Assembly: GCA_023458855.1 (NCBI GenBank)
Contig: JAEWWQ010000393.1
Coordinates: forward strand, 1-6,231
Source: Bacillota bacterium
GTDB lineage: Bacteria; Bacillota; Clostridia; Lachnospirales; Lachnospiraceae
Direction: 5' to 3'
DNA: 6,231 bases
Shown here: positions 5,194 through 6,231 of the stretch, piece by piece
How positions within the stretch are numbered: the stretch's first letter is position 1
Layout: the number at the start of each line of letters is the position of its first letter
The notes under the pieces: model-generated
Database searches by the model: none
Told to the model about the DNA's origin: nothing
Seen by the model: only the letters and a program-made list of their open reading frames with translations
Program-made: the position numbers and the translations under genes

Positions 5194-6231
5194 TCATGCG
5201 TGGCGATTTATATCCAGATCCAGAATCAAGTCGCTATTTTTTACCTGTTGGCGAATTCTTGTACATGCATAATCGATTCTCCTGCATTGCGTGTTCGGCC
5301 ACATAAAGCAATCATTGGTATGCTTTTCCGTCCACGTGAATTCTCCATCAGGTGAATACAATTTTGCATTGCTAATCACAATATTATTAAGGTGTATTCC
5401 CTCGTCGGTATTATATAGTGTAATTTCTTCCCAATCCTCCGTAAAATTTACCCCTGTCTGATTTTTTTTGATATTATCAGGGTAATCAATTGCATAATCC
5501 TGATACATGCTGAGATTGCTTCCATCTTTTTTAGCAAACATCACTTCAAACTCTGCCATATCAACAATTTCGTTGTGGTTCGTTTTATCAAGAATCGTTA
5601 ATTTGGCCATACTATCCTTATGGGAACAGTCTAAAATCAATGTATAATCATGGGTCCCGTCTAATTCAATTGCTGATTCAAACCAAGATGCCTGCTGATT
5701 TGTTCTAAGAAGATTATAAAAAAGATGCCAATTCTGCACATCCCCAGAATAACAGAAGCCCGCATCAATGCAGTTCAAAAATTCTTGTTTCTCATCATAC
5801 ACATCCACACCAAGGAAAATATAACTGTTTGTCCATTTCTGATCGCTCTTTCTCCTCATATTCAACTCAATCTGACTCATATTGAACTCAAAGGACGCCT
5901 TGTTGTAACCGATTTTAGAATAGATCACATATGCCGGTCCATCATTATCTCCCTGATAGCGCCCACTATTGGTAAACCCAAGATTTGTATTCGATTTCAA
6001 AGCAGCATCAATAAAATGTCTTGTTATCTCTCTCGGTCTTGTTATTGCAGTTCCTACTACTGCTGCGAACACTCCTGTATTCAATGTTCTGATAAAGTCG
6101 TCCGTACTCCATATTCCACCTTCTGCTATGACAGGTTTTTCTATTTTCCCAACCAGACTTCTCATCATGTCATAATTGGGAAGTGAAGTGTTCTTCGTAT
6201 ATGGCGTATATCCACTCAGTGTGGTTGCAAT
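5194..6231 (-). CDS. N-acetylmannosamine-6-phosphate 2-epimerase (NanE-type) with a long C-terminal extension, 5'-truncated
   Basis: The reading frame is open to the right edge, so the visible 345 residues are the C-terminal part of a longer protein; the internal ATG at 6166-6168 is not the start. The first ~80 visible residues are the end of a NanE TIM barrel: IATTLSGYTPYT, then KPVIAEGGI, whose Glu aligns with the catalytic Glu of the family, then AAVVGTAITRPREITRHFIDA, the phosphate-binding VGxAITRP loop. NanE converts ManNAc-6-phosphate to GlcNAc-6-phosphate in the cytoplasm. Standard NanE proteins end about here, at roughly 220-235 residues. This one continues without a stop for another ~265 residues (5197-5991), rich in aromatic residues and short alternating hydrophobic strands, with six cysteines and no membrane segment. 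The look is of a beta-sandwich, lectin-like fold, but I do not recognise the family. No frameshift is seen at the junction. The family's catalytic Lys lies outside the window, so activity cannot be fully judged. Confidence 0.87.
   Translation of the reverse strand: MATTLSGYTPYTKNTSLPNYDMMRSLVGKIEKPVIAEGGIWSTDDFIRTLNTGVFAAVVGTAITRPREITRHFIDAALKSNTNLGFTNSGRYQGDNDGPAYVIYSKIGYNKASFEFNMSQIELNMRRKSDQKWTNSYIFLGVDVYDEKQEFLNCIDAGFCYSGDVQNWHLFYNLLRTNQQASWFESAIELDGTHDYTLILDCSHKDSMAKLTILDKTNHNEIVDMAEFEVMFAKKDGSNLSMYQDYAIDYPDNIKKNQTGVNFTEDWEEITLYNTDEGIHLNNIVISNAKLYSPDGEFTWTEKHTNDCFMWPNTQCRRIDYACTRIRQQVKNSDLILDLDINRHA

Noticed and set aside
6166..6168. ATG as the start of a separate protein beginning MMRSLVGKIEKP
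   Set aside because: The frame is open upstream to the window edge and encodes typical NanE sequence (ATTLSGYTPYT), so this Met is internal.
5725..6186. A 153-codon plus-strand open frame opposite the epimerase-type gene
   Set aside because: It lies opposite the conserved NanE region and its extension, with a Cys/His/Ile-rich translation typical of an antisense frame.
1..6231. CRISPR array, tRNA or rRNA gene, insertion sequence or phage elements
   Set aside because: I found no regularly spaced repeats, no cloverleaf-like sequence, no transposase or integrase coding region and no terminal inverted repeats; nearly all of the window is explained by the minus-strand operon.

Overview
The window is an AT-rich bacterial segment in which every convincing gene lies on the minus strand, so the transcript reads from position 6231 down to 1. 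Strong Shine-Dalgarno sites (GGGAGG, GGAGG, GAGGAG), AT-rich codon use, a lipoprotein substrate-binding protein and the gene families present suggest a low-GC Firmicute. A gut-type clostridium of the Lachnospiraceae kind is most likely, but this is inferred from style and gene content, not from a marker gene.

In transcription order the genes are: (1) the C-terminal part of an N-acetylmannosamine-6-phosphate 2-epimerase (NanE type), cut by the right edge and continuing in frame into about 265 residues of unrecognised sequence; (2) a PhnP-like metallo-beta-lactamase-fold hydrolase with the family's metal ligands and its Cys3His zinc site; (3) an RpiR-family regulator (HTH plus SIS domain); (4) a cytoplasmic GH20 beta-N-acetylhexosaminidase with the Asp-Glu catalytic pair; (5) a lipoprotein sugar-binding protein of a CUT1 ABC importer; (6) the first 50 codons of an importer permease, cut by the left edge. 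Gaps are 20, 62, 96 and 57 nt or an overlap/short gap, with no convincing internal terminator, so this reads as one operon.

Together the genes suggest an uptake and breakdown pathway for amino-sugar glycans. The binding protein and permeases import an oligosaccharide, the GH20 enzyme trims terminal GlcNAc or GalNAc inside the cell, the epimerase moves ManNAc-6-phosphate into the GlcNAc-6-phosphate pool, and the RpiR protein probably senses a phosphorylated amino sugar. No ATPase gene is visible.

Two parts do not fit the standard picture: the long C-terminal extension on the epimerase, and the adjacent phosphodiesterase-like PhnP homologue. They are consecutive and separated by only 20 nt, and are the best candidates for something new here. 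Two intergenic inverted repeats flank the binding-protein gene, one on each side, and may set its expression relative to the rest of the operon.
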